From Tropicimonas sp047971885 (GTDB lineage: Bacteria; Pseudomonadota; Alphaproteobacteria; Rhodobacterales; Rhodobacteraceae), in NCBI RefSeq assembly GCF_047971885.1, contig NZ_JBKEAE010000023.1, forward strand, positions 8,004-72,003: 64,000 nucleotides of DNA, in the 5' to 3' direction. Under the pieces are notes generated by a model, which worked only from the letters and a program-made list of their open reading frames with translations, did not search any database and was not told the DNA's origin. Shown in pieces: positions 34,333 to 43,427 of the stretch (position 1 is the first letter of the stretch; every line of letters begins with the position of its first letter). Made by a program: the position numbers and the translations under genes.

Positions 34333-35184
34333 ATGCGCAACATGTTTCTCGTCACCCTGTGCATGGGCGGCATCCTGATGCTCGCCGCATGCAACAGGCC
34401 CGGTGCAAGCGACGTCGACCGTGCGATCCACAGCGTGAACGCCATCGACGAGAACTCGCTCTCGGACATCATGATAACGGTCGCCGACCCCGAGGAGGCG
34501 GTTGCATATTATAAGCGTTCGGCGGCCGAGAACCCGGGTCGTGTCGACCTGCAACGCAATCTGGCGAAGTCGCTGGTCCGTGCGAAGCACAACACCGAAG
34601 CAGTTGCGGCATGGTCCAGGGTCGCCGCAATGCAGGGCGCAACTGCCGACGACAAGGTGGGCTACGCCGACGCCCTGATCCGCGCCGGAAAGTGGGAGCA
34701 GGCCGAAAAGACGCTCGACAGCGTTCCGCCGACCTACGAGACGTTCGAACGCTACAAGCTCGAGGCGATGATCGCCGACAGCAAACACGAATGGCGCAAG
34801 GCCGACAGCTTCTACGAAACCGCTGCGGGCCTTACGACAAAGCCCTCATCGGTGCTGAACAACTGGGGCTACTCCAAGCTATCGCGCGGCGCGTACAGCG
34901 AGGCCGAGCGGCTTTTCGGCGAAGCGCTCCAGTACGACCCGAACCTGTTCACCGCAAAGAACAACCTGGTTCTGGCGCGCGGCGCCCAGCGTAACTACAA
35001 GATGCCGATTCTGGAAACCACACAGACCGAAAGGGCGCAACTGCTGCATACACTTGCGCTGACGGCGATCAAGCACGGGGATGTGACGATCGGCCGGTCG
35101 CTTCTCGAAGATGCGATCGATACCCATCCCCGGCATTTCGCCGAAGCCGTAACCAGCCTCAACGCGCTTGACACACCCGTCTGA
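34333..35184 (+). CDS. TPR lipoprotein, TadD-like (copy 2)
   Basis: A 283-aa predicted lipoprotein with signal peptide and lipobox LMLAAC near residue 21. Tetratricopeptide-like repeats extend from about 55 to 220 (ADPEEAVAYYKRSAAENPG, VGYADALIRAGKWEQAEKTL, AYSEAERLFGEALQYDPN). It is longer than copy 1 and not closely similar outside the repeats. I took the ATG at 34333 because the signal peptide starts there; a frame opening at 34270 runs through polar sequence. It follows copy 1 by 25 bp. Confidence 0.84.
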   Translation: MRNMFLVTLCMGGILMLAACNRPGASDVDRAIHSVNAIDENSLSDIMITVADPEEAVAYYKRSAAENPGRVDLQRNLAKSLVRAKHNTEAVAAWSRVAAMQGATADDKVGYADALIRAGKWEQAEKTLDSVPPTYETFERYKLEAMIADSKHEWRKADSFYETAAGLTTKPSSVLNNWGYSKLSRGAYSEAERLFGEALQYDPNLFTAKNNLVLARGAQRNYKMPILETTQTERAQLLHTLALTAIKHGDVTIGRSLLEDAIDTHPRHFAEAVTSLNALDTPV

Positions 35185-35216
35185 AAGGCCCGGCAGGTGA
35201 GGGCAAAGCGGACCTC

Positions 35217-35231
35217 TTAACCGGAATTCAA
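35217..35231. promoter_or_regulatory. CtrA-like site upstream of prepilin peptidase
   Basis: TTAA-N7-TCAA (reading TTAACC then TCAACC), one mismatch from the CtrA consensus, 53 bp before the peptidase start. Confidence 0.4.
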
Positions 35232-35283
35232 CCTCTGCGGGGCAGAGTGAAGGCCAAACCTGCCACCGTTTCCGGATCGCATC

Positions 35284-35781
35284 GTGATTCACCTTTCCGC
35301 AAGTGCCGCGCAGTGGTTCCTGCCGCTGGTGATTCCCGTCGCGCTCTGGGTATCATGGAGCGACCTCGCCCTTCTGAAAATTCCCAACCGGTCGGTTCTT
35401 GCACTCATCGCCGTATATGCGGTGGTCGGGCTGGCTGCACTGCCAGGCGACCAGTATCTGTGGCAATGGCTGCACCTGCCCGTGGTTCTGACGATCGGCT
35501 TTGCAATCAACCTCGGCGGACTGATGGGCGCGGGAGACGCAAAATTCGCCGCTGCCGCGGCTCCCTTCGTCGCGGCGGGCGACTTGCCCACAGCTCTGTA
35601 TCTGCTGGCCGGTGTCACACTGATCGCCCTGGCCTGCCACCGCGCCGTCCGCTCCATTCCGTTGCTCCGGTCGCCCGTCGGGCACTGGCGAAGCTGGCAC
35701 GGCGCAGAATTCCCGATGGGCGTTTCTCTGGGGGCAAGCCTGACGCTCTATCTGATCCTCGCCGCATTCGGCGATGGCTAG
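35284..35781 (+). CDS. cpaA: Prepilin peptidase CpaA/TadV
   Basis: A 165-aa inner-membrane aspartic protease of family A24 that cleaves the Flp prepilin leader. The two catalytic aspartates are visible in WSDLALLKIPN (near residue 26) and GAGDAKF (near 82). It has about five membrane helices and lacks the methylase domain of PilD, as expected for TadV. The start is GTG at 35284; no upstream ATG in frame fits. It lies 99 bp after the second TPR gene. Confidence 0.9.
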   Translation: MIHLSASAAQWFLPLVIPVALWVSWSDLALLKIPNRSVLALIAVYAVVGLAALPGDQYLWQWLHLPVVLTIGFAINLGGLMGAGDAKFAAAAAPFVAAGDLPTALYLLAGVTLIALACHRAVRSIPLLRSPVGHWRSWHGAEFPMGVSLGASLTLYLILAAFGDG

Positions 35782-35811
35782 GTCGGGGCAAATGCGACAG
35801 GGACAGGTATC

Positions 35812-37122
35812 ATGAACGCTCTTGTCGGCAATCTGATGGCGCCACCCGCACCGCTGCGGATCGAGGATGTGCGGCTTCCCGTCGTCATGATGCGGGACAT
35901 CCTGCTCAAGACGATCTTCCGCAAGAATATCGAGACGGTCTCCGATCTTTCGCGCGCAATCTGCCTGCCGGTTCCGGTCGCGCAGGAACTGGTCGATCTC
36001 GCGCGCGGGCAGAAGCTGGTCGAAGCGACCGGCACCCTGCACGCCAACTCGGGCGGCGAGATGGGGTATCAACTTACCGGGGCCGGCAAGGCCCGGGCGC
36101 TTGATGCTTTGGCGCAATCGGAGTATTTCGGCGCCATGCCGGTGCCGCTTGAAACCTACGCCGAGCAGGTGCGGCGGCAGTCGGTGCGCGATATCCCCAT
36201 CTCGCGCGACGAGCTTGGCCGCGCCATGGGCCAGCTGGTGCTGCCGCAAACCCTGATGGACCAGCTTGGCCCGGCGGTATCGGCTGGACGGTCGATCCTG
36301 ATGTACGGCCCGCCGGGCAACGGGAAATCCTCGATCTCTAACGGTATTCGCGACGCGATGGGCGACCGTATCTTCATCCCCCGGGCGATCGAATATGCCG
36401 GACAGGTCATCACGGTCTACGATCCGATCATCCATAGTGCCGCCGAGGAAACGCCCGACGACCCGACCGCGCTGCGCCGCTCGGCCAACCGCTTTGACAA
36501 TCGCTACGTGTGCTGCGACCGCCCGACCGTGGTCACGGGAGGCGAGCTGTCGCTCGAAATGCTCGATCTCGTCTACAATCCGACCGCCCGCACCTATCAG
36601 GCGCCGCTGCAACTGAAATCGAACGGGGGCATTTTCATCGTCGACGACCTCGGCCGTCAGAAGGAATCACCGCAGGCGCTGGTCAACCGCTGGATCGTGC
36701 CGCTTGAGGAAAACCGCGACATCCTCGCCCTCCAGTCGGGCGAGAAGTTCGAGGTGCCGTTCGACACGCTGGTCATTTTCTCGACCAACTTTCACCCCAA
36801 CGAGATTTTCGACAAGGCGGCGCTGCGCCGGATTTTCTTCAAGATCCGGATCGACGGGCCAACGCAGGAGGACTTCCTGAAGATCTTTGCGCTGGTGGCG
36901 AAAAAGCGGAACATGCCGCTCGACCGGCCGGCGCTGGATTACCTGCTGGAGAAAAAATATCCCGATATCGAAAACGTCTATGCCAATTATCAGCCGATCT
37001 TCCTGATCGATCAGATGATCTCGATCTGCCGTTTCGAGGGCATTCCCAACCAGATGCGCCCCGACCTGATCGACCGCGCATGGGAAAACATGTTCGTAAG
37101 CGCGGCGCATATCGACCACTGA
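35812..37122 (+). CDS. AAA+ ATPase adjacent to the tad locus
   Basis: A 436-aa cytoplasmic ATPase. Residues about 25-135 form a helical, winged-helix-like N-domain (MMRDILLKTIFRKNIETVSDL). The AAA+ core begins at ILMYGPPGNGKSS (Lys172), with Walker B GGIFIVDDLGRQK and a sensor-like LVIFSTNF. A helical C-domain ends the protein. It starts 30 bp after cpaA, so it is likely the last gene of the Tad transcript. Related ATPases occur beside Tad loci in other alphaproteobacteria, but I know of no demonstrated function; pilus regulation or MoxR-like remodelling are possible. Confidence 0.8.
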   Translation: MNALVGNLMAPPAPLRIEDVRLPVVMMRDILLKTIFRKNIETVSDLSRAICLPVPVAQELVDLARGQKLVEATGTLHANSGGEMGYQLTGAGKARALDALAQSEYFGAMPVPLETYAEQVRRQSVRDIPISRDELGRAMGQLVLPQTLMDQLGPAVSAGRSILMYGPPGNGKSSISNGIRDAMGDRIFIPRAIEYAGQVITVYDPIIHSAAEETPDDPTALRRSANRFDNRYVCCDRPTVVTGGELSLEMLDLVYNPTARTYQAPLQLKSNGGIFIVDDLGRQKESPQALVNRWIVPLEENRDILALQSGEKFEVPFDTLVIFSTNFHPNEIFDKAALRRIFFKIRIDGPTQEDFLKIFALVAKKRNMPLDRPALDYLLEKKYPDIENVYANYQPIFLIDQMISICRFEGIPNQMRPDLIDRAWENMFVSAAHIDH

Positions 37123-37174
37123 AAGCGCCCCCTTTCGTCTGTTCATGGCCTGTTCTCGGGCCTAAATTCGGCGC

Positions 37175-39598
37175 ATGACCCTGGCCGACCGCCCCTCCAC
37201 CGCCCTTCCGCCGGTTTTTGCCGACTGGTTTGCCGCGCGCGGCTGGTCGATTCACCCCCATCAGCAAGCCATGCTCGACCGGAGCGCTGCGCCGGCGTTG
37301 CTGCTGATCGCCCCGACCGGCGGCGGCAAAACGCTGGCGGGGTTTCTGCCCAGCCTTGTCGAACTGGCGGGCGGGGCGCACACGGGCCTGCACACGCTCT
37401 ATATCTCGCCGCTCAAGGCGCTTGCGGCCGATATCGGGCGCAATCTTGCCGCTCCCATAGCCGGGATGGGCTTGTCGGTCCGGGTCGAGGACCGTACCGG
37501 CGATACCCCGGCCTCGCGCAGGAAACGCCAGCGCGCCGACCCGCCGCATATCCTGCTGACCACACCCGAATCGCTGGCGTTGCTGACCTCGTACCCCGAC
37601 GCGCCGCGCATGTTCGCCGGGCTGTCGCGCATCATCGTCGACGAGATTCATGCGCTTGCCGAATCGAAACGCGGCGATCAGCTGATGCTGTCGCTCGCCC
37701 GGCTGGCCCGGCTCGCACCCGGTTTGCGCCGGGTCGGATTGTCGGCAACCGTCGACGATCCGGCCGCGATCGGGCGGCTGATGGCCCAGGCTTCCCGGCC
37801 GGTCGAAATCCTGCAGGCCGACCCGGGCCCGGCACCGGACATCGGCATGCTTGCGACCGGCCGCCCGCCGCCATGGGCGGGGGGCGGTGCCGTTCACGCC
37901 ATACCGGCCGTGCTCGAACAGGTGCGCGCCCACCGGACGACGCTGATCTTCCACAACACGCGCGCGCAGGCCGAGATCTTCTTTCACCACCTGTGGCTTG
38001 CCAATGACGATGCGCTGCCCATCGGCATCCACCACGGCTCGCTCTCGCGCGAACAGCGCACCCGGGTCGAAGCCGCGATGGTCGCCGGAAAACTGCGCGC
38101 CGTTGTCTGCACCGGATCGCTCGATCTGGGCATAGACTGGGGCGATGTCGACCTGGTGATTCAGGTCGGCGCGCCCAAGAACGTCAAGCGGCTGGTGCAG
38201 CGTATCGGCCGTGCCAATCATCGCTACAACGCCCCGTCCAGGGCACTGCTGGTTCCGGCAAACCGCTTCGAGGTCGTTGAATGCCAGGCCGCGCTCGAGG
38301 CGGTGCGGGCGGGCGAGCTCGACGGGGCACCGCGTGGGCCGGGGCCGCTCGATGTGCTCTGCCAGCACATCCTGATCGCCGCCTGCGCCGGGCCGTTCGA
38401 CGCCGATGAACTGTTCACCGAGATGTCCGGCGCCGGGCCCTATTCCGGGTTGAGCCGCGCCGATTTCGACGCCTGCCTAGATTTCTGCGCCACCGGCGGC
38501 TACGCGCTGCGCGCCTATGACCGCTGGCGGCGGCTTCAGCGGCGCGCCGACGGGCTGTGGCAGTTGCGCGACCCGCGCTCGGCACAGCGGATCCGGATGA
38601 ATGTCGGGACCATTCAGGACAGCGATACGCTCAAGGTCCGGTATCGCGGCCAGGGCCAGCCGCTGGGCGAGGTCGAAGAAGCATTCGCCGCCTCGCTCAC
38701 CCCCGGCGATACCTTTCTGATCGGTGGCAGGGTCGTGCGCTACGAGGGCCTGCGCGAGATGACGGTCGAGGTCAGCCGGACCGCAGCCCGCAAGCCCAGG
38801 GTCGCCGTGTTCAGCGGCACCAGGTTTGCTAGTTCCACCCGGCTGATGGACCGCATTCTGACCATGCTGGCGGCGCCGGACTGGTCCGCCCTGCCCGCCC
38901 ATACGCGCGACTGGCTCAGGCTCCAGCGCGAGGTGTCGGCGCTGCCCTCGCGCGAGCGGCTCCTGATCGAGAGCTTCCCGCACGAGGGGCAGGAGCATGC
39001 CTGCGTCTACGGTTTCGCCGGACGGAACGCCCAGCAGACGCTTGGCCTGCTGCTGACACGGCGGATGGAGGACGCAGGGCTGCAGCCGCTGGGCTTTGTC
39101 GCCACCGATTATGCCACCCTGATCTGGGGGCTCGAGCCGCTGCGCGACGCGGCACCGCTTTTTCGCCGCGAGACGCTGCTCGCCGGGCTGGAGAACTGGC
39201 TGGCCGAAAACGCGGTGATGAAACGAACCTTCCGCGCCTCGGCCACCATTGCCGGGCTGATCGAGCGCAATTCTGCCGGAACGCGCAAATCCGGACGGCA
39301 GGCGACGTTTTCGTCCGACATACTGTACGACACGCTGCTGAAATACGACCCCGACCACTTGCTGATGCAGATCACGCGCGAGGAGGCGCGGCGCGGTCTG
39401 GTCGATTTCGGCCGTATCGAGGAGATGATCGCGCGCGTCGAGGGGCGGATCGACCTGCTGCGGCTCGACCGGGTAACGCCCTTTGCCGCGCCGATTCTGC
39501 TCGAGGTCGGCAAGGTTCCGATTGCCGGACAGGCGCGCGAGCGGCTGATCGCCGAGGAGGCCGCACGCCTGATGGCCGAAGCCGGCCTGTCGGAATAG
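37175..39598 (+). CDS. Ligase-associated DEXH-box DNA helicase (Lhr-type)
   Basis: An 807-aa superfamily 2 helicase of the ligase-associated DNA-damage-response type. Motif I is APTGGGKT (Lys52), motif II DEIH (residues 156-159), and motif VI QRIGRANHRYNAPS. The C-terminal half carries the Lhr winged-helix and beta-barrel domain, with a DUF4921-like region near GEVEEAFAASLTPGDTFLIGG. The family is normally encoded with an ATP-dependent DNA ligase, a beta-CASP exonuclease and PdeM. Here only PdeM follows, 40 bp downstream. Confidence 0.9.
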   Translation: MTLADRPSTALPPVFADWFAARGWSIHPHQQAMLDRSAAPALLLIAPTGGGKTLAGFLPSLVELAGGAHTGLHTLYISPLKALAADIGRNLAAPIAGMGLSVRVEDRTGDTPASRRKRQRADPPHILLTTPESLALLTSYPDAPRMFAGLSRIIVDEIHALAESKRGDQLMLSLARLARLAPGLRRVGLSATVDDPAAIGRLMAQASRPVEILQADPGPAPDIGMLATGRPPPWAGGGAVHAIPAVLEQVRAHRTTLIFHNTRAQAEIFFHHLWLANDDALPIGIHHGSLSREQRTRVEAAMVAGKLRAVVCTGSLDLGIDWGDVDLVIQVGAPKNVKRLVQRIGRANHRYNAPSRALLVPANRFEVVECQAALEAVRAGELDGAPRGPGPLDVLCQHILIAACAGPFDADELFTEMSGAGPYSGLSRADFDACLDFCATGGYALRAYDRWRRLQRRADGLWQLRDPRSAQRIRMNVGTIQDSDTLKVRYRGQGQPLGEVEEAFAASLTPGDTFLIGGRVVRYEGLREMTVEVSRTAARKPRVAVFSGTRFASSTRLMDRILTMLAAPDWSALPAHTRDWLRLQREVSALPSRERLLIESFPHEGQEHACVYGFAGRNAQQTLGLLLTRRMEDAGLQPLGFVATDYATLIWGLEPLRDAAPLFRRETLLAGLENWLAENAVMKRTFRASATIAGLIERNSAGTRKSGRQATFSSDILYDTLLKYDPDHLLMQITREEARRGLVDFGRIEEMIARVEGRIDLLRLDRVTPFAAPILLEVGKVPIAGQARERLIAEEAARLMAEAGLSE

Positions 39599-39638
39599 CC
39601 CCTTGCATCCGGCTCGGTCCCGGGCAAAGGAACAACCC

Positions 39639-40319
39639 ATGAACACATATCCCTTCCGACTCGCCGGCGCCGATCTTGCCGCGTTGCCGTCGGGCGCCAT
39701 GTGGTGGCCCGGCGAACGGCTGCTCTGCGTGGCGGATCTGCATCTGGGCAAATCGGAACGGATGGCCCGCCGGGGCGGCGGCCTGCTGCCGCCTTACGAC
39801 GGCACCGAAACGCTGGGCCGGCTCGACGCGGCCATCGCTGCCACCCGGCCCGAAACCGTAATCTGCCTTGGCGACAGTTTCGACGATCTTGCCGCCTCGG
39901 CCTGCCTGCCAGAGGCGCAGGATCTGTGGCTGACCCGGATGATGGCCGGGCTGCGCTGGATCTGGATCGAGGGAAACCACGATCCCGGCCCGCTGGATCA
40001 TGGCGGCGAACATCGGCGCGAATACCGCCGGCAAGGGCTGGTCTTCCGTCACATCGCCGAGACTGGCCCCCAGTCGGGCGAGGTTTCGGGGCATTTTCAC
40101 CCCAAGGCGACGCTGCGCGGCCGGGGGGCGGCGATCCGGCGCGCCTGTTTCCTGACCGATGGCCGGCGGCTGATCCTGCCCGCCTTTGGCGCCTATACCG
40201 GCGGTATGGACTGCACCGCGCCCGAACTTGCGTCCCTGATGGACGCGCAGGCGCACGCCATCCTGACCGGGCCGACGCCGGTCAGCTTTCCCGTAGCGGC
40301 CGGCCGTACCCGCCGCTAG
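39639..40319 (+). CDS. pdeM: Ligase-associated DNA damage response endonuclease PdeM
   Basis: A 226-aa calcineurin-like metallophosphoesterase. The metal-binding motifs are complete: DLHLGK (Asp33, His35), CLGDSFDD, EGNHDPG and GHFHPKA. It acts as a metal-dependent nuclease in the ligase-associated repair set. I used the ATG at 39639, preceded by AAAGGA; an in-frame ATG at 39603 lacks one. It converges on folD with 18 bp between the stops. Confidence 0.9.
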   Translation: MNTYPFRLAGADLAALPSGAMWWPGERLLCVADLHLGKSERMARRGGGLLPPYDGTETLGRLDAAIAATRPETVICLGDSFDDLAASACLPEAQDLWLTRMMAGLRWIWIEGNHDPGPLDHGGEHRREYRRQGLVFRHIAETGPQSGEVSGHFHPKATLRGRGAAIRRACFLTDGRRLILPAFGAYTGGMDCTAPELASLMDAQAHAILTGPTPVSFPVAAGRTRR

Positions 40320-40337
40320 ACGCCCGCCGCCGCCCGG

Positions 40338-41231
40338 TCAGGCCGACAGGCCCCTGGGTTCCGGCAGGCCGTTGGCGCGGCAGCAGGCAGTGACGGTATT
40401 GGCCAGAAGACAGGCGATGGTCATCGGGCCGACGCCGCCGGGAACCGGTGTGATGGCGGAGGCAACCTCCCGGGCGCTTTCGAAATCCACATCCCCCACC
40501 AGTCGGGTCTTGCCGTCTTGCGCCGGAATGCGGTTGATACCGACATCGATCACCGTCGCGCCGCGCCTGATCCAGTCGCCCTTGATCATCTTCGGCTGGC
40601 CGACGGCGGCGATCACGATATCGGCGCGCCGCACCACCTCGGGCAGATCGCGGGTGCGCGAATGGGCGACGGTCACGGTGCAATGCTCGCGCAGCAGAAG
40701 CTGTACCATCGGCTTGCCGACGATGTTCGAGCGGCCCACCACCACCGCTTCGAGCCCGGAAAGCGAGCCCAGTTCCTCGCGCAGCAGCATCAGACAGCCC
40801 AGCGGCGTGCACGGCACAAGGCACTTCTGGCCAGTCGCCAGCAGCCCGACATTGAGGATGTTGAACCCGTCCACATCCTTGGCCGGATCGATGGAATTGA
40901 TCACGAGATCGGTATCGATATGCCCGGGCAACGGCAACTGGACAAGGATTCCATGTACCTGCGGATCGGCGTTGAGGCTTTGGACCAATACCAGCAGATC
41001 CTCCTGCGGAGTATCGGCGGGCAGCCGGTGCTCGATCGACAGCATTCCGGCCTCGCGCGTCTGCCTGCCCTTGTTGCGAACGTAGACCTCGCTTGCCGGA
41101 TCCTCGCCCACCAGAACCACAGCAAGCCCCGGGGTGATGCCGTGTTCGGCATCGAGCCGGGCCACTTCGGTTCCGACTCTGGCGCGCAGATGCGCCGCAA
41201 AGGCCTTGCCGTCGATGATCCGGGCCGTCAT
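40338..41231 (-). CDS. folD: Bifunctional methylenetetrahydrofolate dehydrogenase/cyclohydrolase
   Basis: A 297-aa cytoplasmic enzyme that interconverts methylene-, methenyl- and 10-formyl-tetrahydrofolate with NADP. The catalytic Lys-containing YVRNKGRQTREAG, the substrate loop VQLPLPGHID and the NADP-binding VVVGRSNIVGKPM are conserved, and PVPGGVGPMTIACL closes the domain. It is encoded downstream of fhs with a small mutase gene between, forming a one-carbon group. Confidence 0.95.
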   Translation of the reverse strand: MTARIIDGKAFAAHLRARVGTEVARLDAEHGITPGLAVVLVGEDPASEVYVRNKGRQTREAGMLSIEHRLPADTPQEDLLVLVQSLNADPQVHGILVQLPLPGHIDTDLVINSIDPAKDVDGFNILNVGLLATGQKCLVPCTPLGCLMLLREELGSLSGLEAVVVGRSNIVGKPMVQLLLREHCTVTVAHSRTRDLPEVVRRADIVIAAVGQPKMIKGDWIRRGATVIDVGINRIPAQDGKTRLVGDVDFESAREVASAITPVPGGVGPMTIACLLANTVTACCRANGLPEPRGLSA

Positions 41232-41277
41232 GCCTGCTGCTCCTTCTTTCCGTTTCCGCTCTTGCGCCCCGGCCGTT

Positions 41278-41586
41278 TCAGGCCGGGCCTTCGCCCAGTA
41301 TCGCCTCTTCGCGGCGGATCGACCAGTCGATCAACTGTCGCCACAGGGTCTCGGCCAGATCGCGGTCCAGCCCGGCCTCGCCCGCCGCCCGCCGAACGTT
41401 GGCCACCACCTCCTCCACCCGCGCTTCGATCCGCGCCGGCAGCCCCGCGCCAAGCTTCAGTTCCGCCGCGCGGTCGATATAGCGTGCCCGTTCGGCCAGT
41501 GCCGCCACCAGCTGCCGGTCCAGATCGTCGATCTGCAGGCGCAGCACGGCCATCGACGGGCAATCCTCGGGGCGAATGCGTGGCAT
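41278..41586 (-). CDS. Chorismate mutase, AroQ class
   Basis: A 102-aa all-helical protein of the AroQ/type II chorismate mutase family, which rearranges chorismate to prephenate. The first helix carries LRLQIDDLDRQLVAALAER with the active-site Arg, followed by a Lys in AAELKLG and a C-terminal Gln-containing LWRQLIDWSIRREE. Isochorismate pyruvate lyase has the same fold and cannot be excluded. The ATG at 41586 follows AGGAG. Its place between fhs and folD is common in roseobacters. Confidence 0.85.
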   Translation of the reverse strand: MPRIRPEDCPSMAVLRLQIDDLDRQLVAALAERARYIDRAAELKLGAGLPARIEARVEEVVANVRRAAGEAGLDRDLAETLWRQLIDWSIRREEAILGEGPA

Positions 41587-41637
41587 GCGGGACTCCTGCG
41601 GCCTTCCATGAGGCCGCAGACATATACCCCTCACCGG

Positions 41638-43314
41638 TCAGAACAACCCCTCGATTTCGCCGGCGTCGTTGAGCCCGATGGTCTCGGCCGAGGGCACGCG
41701 CGGCAGGCCGGGCATGGTCATGATCTCGCCGCAGATCACCACGATGAAGCCCGCACCGGCCGCCAGCCGCACCTCGCGGACCGGAACCCCGTGACCGCTC
41801 GGCGCGCCGCGCAGGTTGGGGTCGGTCGAAAACGAATATTGCGTCTTGGCCATGCAGATCGGCAACCTGCCGTAGCCCTGGCTTTCCCACTGGTGAAGCT
41901 GGTTGCGAATGCTCTTGTCGGCCAGAACGCCGCTGGCGTGATAGATTCGCTTGGCGATGGTTTCGATCTTGGCGAACAGGGGCATGTCGTCATCGTAGAG
42001 CGGCGCGAATTGCGAAACCCCGCTGTCGGCAATCCTGGCCACACGCTCGGCCAGGTCGACAATCCCCGCCGATCCCTCGGCCCAGTGCGTGCAGACAAAC
42101 GCCTCGGAGCCGTGTTCCGCGACATATGCCCTGACCACCCCGATCTCGGTGTCGGTGTCGGAAACGAAATGGTTGATCGCGACAACGACCGGCACGCCAA
42201 AGCTCTTCAGGTTGGCGATGTGCCGTCCGAGGTTGGGGCAGCCGGCCAGGACGGCCTCGACATTCTCCTTTCCCAGATCGGCCTTGGCCACGCCGCCGTT
42301 CGACTTGAGCGCGCGGATCGTGGCGACGATCACCACCGCATCGGGCGCCAGCCCGGCCTTGCGGCACTTGATGTTCATGAACTTCTCGGCCCCGAGATCG
42401 GCACCGAACCCCGCTTCGGTCACCACGTAATCGGCCAGTCTCAGCGCTGTTCTGGTGGCTATCACCGAGTTGCAACCATGGGCGATATTGGCAAAGGGCC
42501 CGCCGTGCACGAAGGCCGGGTTGTTTTCCAGCGTCTGCACCAGATTCGGCTGCATCGCGTCCTTCAGCAGAACGGTCATCGCACCGTCGGCCTTCAGGTC
42601 GCGGCAGAAGATCGGGCTGCGGTCGCGGCGATAGGCGACGATGATATCGCCCAGGCGCTGTTGCAGGTCTTCGAGACCGCTCGCCAGGCAGAGGCAGGCC
42701 ATCACCTCGGAGGCGACCGTGATGTCGAAGCCCGTCTGGCGCGGAAAGCCGTTGGCGACGCCGCCCAGCGAGGTGACGATGTCGCGCAGCGCGCGGTCGT
42801 TCATGTCGACCACCCTGCGCCAGCTTACCCGGCGTTCGTCGATGCCCAGTTCGTTGCCCCAGTAGATGTGGTTGTCGATCATCGCCGAAAGCAGGTTGTG
42901 GGCGCTGGTAATGGCGTGGAAATCGCCGGTGAAGTGAAGGTTCATGTCCTCCATCGGCACGACCTGCGCATAGCCGCCGCCGGCCGCCCCGCCCTTCATG
43001 CCGAAACAGGGTCCGAGCGAGGCCTCGCGGATGCAGATCGCGGCCTTGCGGCCGATCCGGTTCAGCCCGTCGCCAAGCCCCACCGTGGTTGTCGTCTTGC
43101 CCTCGCCCGCCGGGGTCGGGTTGATCGCGGTCACCAGGATCAGCTTGCCATAGGGACGATCCGCCAGGCCGTCGATGAACTGCTGGTCGACCTTTGCCTT
43201 GTCGTGACCATAGGGCAGCAGATGCCCGGCAGGAATGCCGAGCATCTCGCCTATTTCCTGGATCGGTTTCTTTTTCGCTTCCCGCGCGATCTCGATATCC
43301 GATTTGTGGGCCAT
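41638..43314 (-). CDS. fhs: Formate-tetrahydrofolate ligase
   Basis: A 558-aa ATP-dependent enzyme making 10-formyl-tetrahydrofolate from formate. The ATP loop is TPAGEGKT (residues 67-74); KGGAAGGGYAQVVPMEDMNLH in pieces and FVHGGPFANIAHGCNS are family signatures. Its length is standard. With folD it lets the cell handle formate and C1 units, for instance from demethylation reactions. Confidence 0.96.
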   Translation of the reverse strand: MAHKSDIEIAREAKKKPIQEIGEMLGIPAGHLLPYGHDKAKVDQQFIDGLADRPYGKLILVTAINPTPAGEGKTTTTVGLGDGLNRIGRKAAICIREASLGPCFGMKGGAAGGGYAQVVPMEDMNLHFTGDFHAITSAHNLLSAMIDNHIYWGNELGIDERRVSWRRVVDMNDRALRDIVTSLGGVANGFPRQTGFDITVASEVMACLCLASGLEDLQQRLGDIIVAYRRDRSPIFCRDLKADGAMTVLLKDAMQPNLVQTLENNPAFVHGGPFANIAHGCNSVIATRTALRLADYVVTEAGFGADLGAEKFMNIKCRKAGLAPDAVVIVATIRALKSNGGVAKADLGKENVEAVLAGCPNLGRHIANLKSFGVPVVVAINHFVSDTDTEIGVVRAYVAEHGSEAFVCTHWAEGSAGIVDLAERVARIADSGVSQFAPLYDDDMPLFAKIETIAKRIYHASGVLADKSIRNQLHQWESQGYGRLPICMAKTQYSFSTDPNLRGAPSGHGVPVREVRLAAGAGFIVVICGEIMTMPGLPRVPSAETIGLNDAGEIEGLF

Positions 43315-43427
43315 GAGTTCCTCCCTTGAACGGCGACGGTAGTTGTATTGCGTTCCGGATACAGGTTGTAACGCCGGAACAGGGCGGCGTTTCCGACATT
43401 TCCAATACCGGGGGCGGCGCCGGCCGG

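Noticed and set aside
41134..43329. Plus-strand open frame of about 730 codons
   Set aside because: Antisense to fhs, the chorismate mutase gene and folD; composition typical of a shadow frame.
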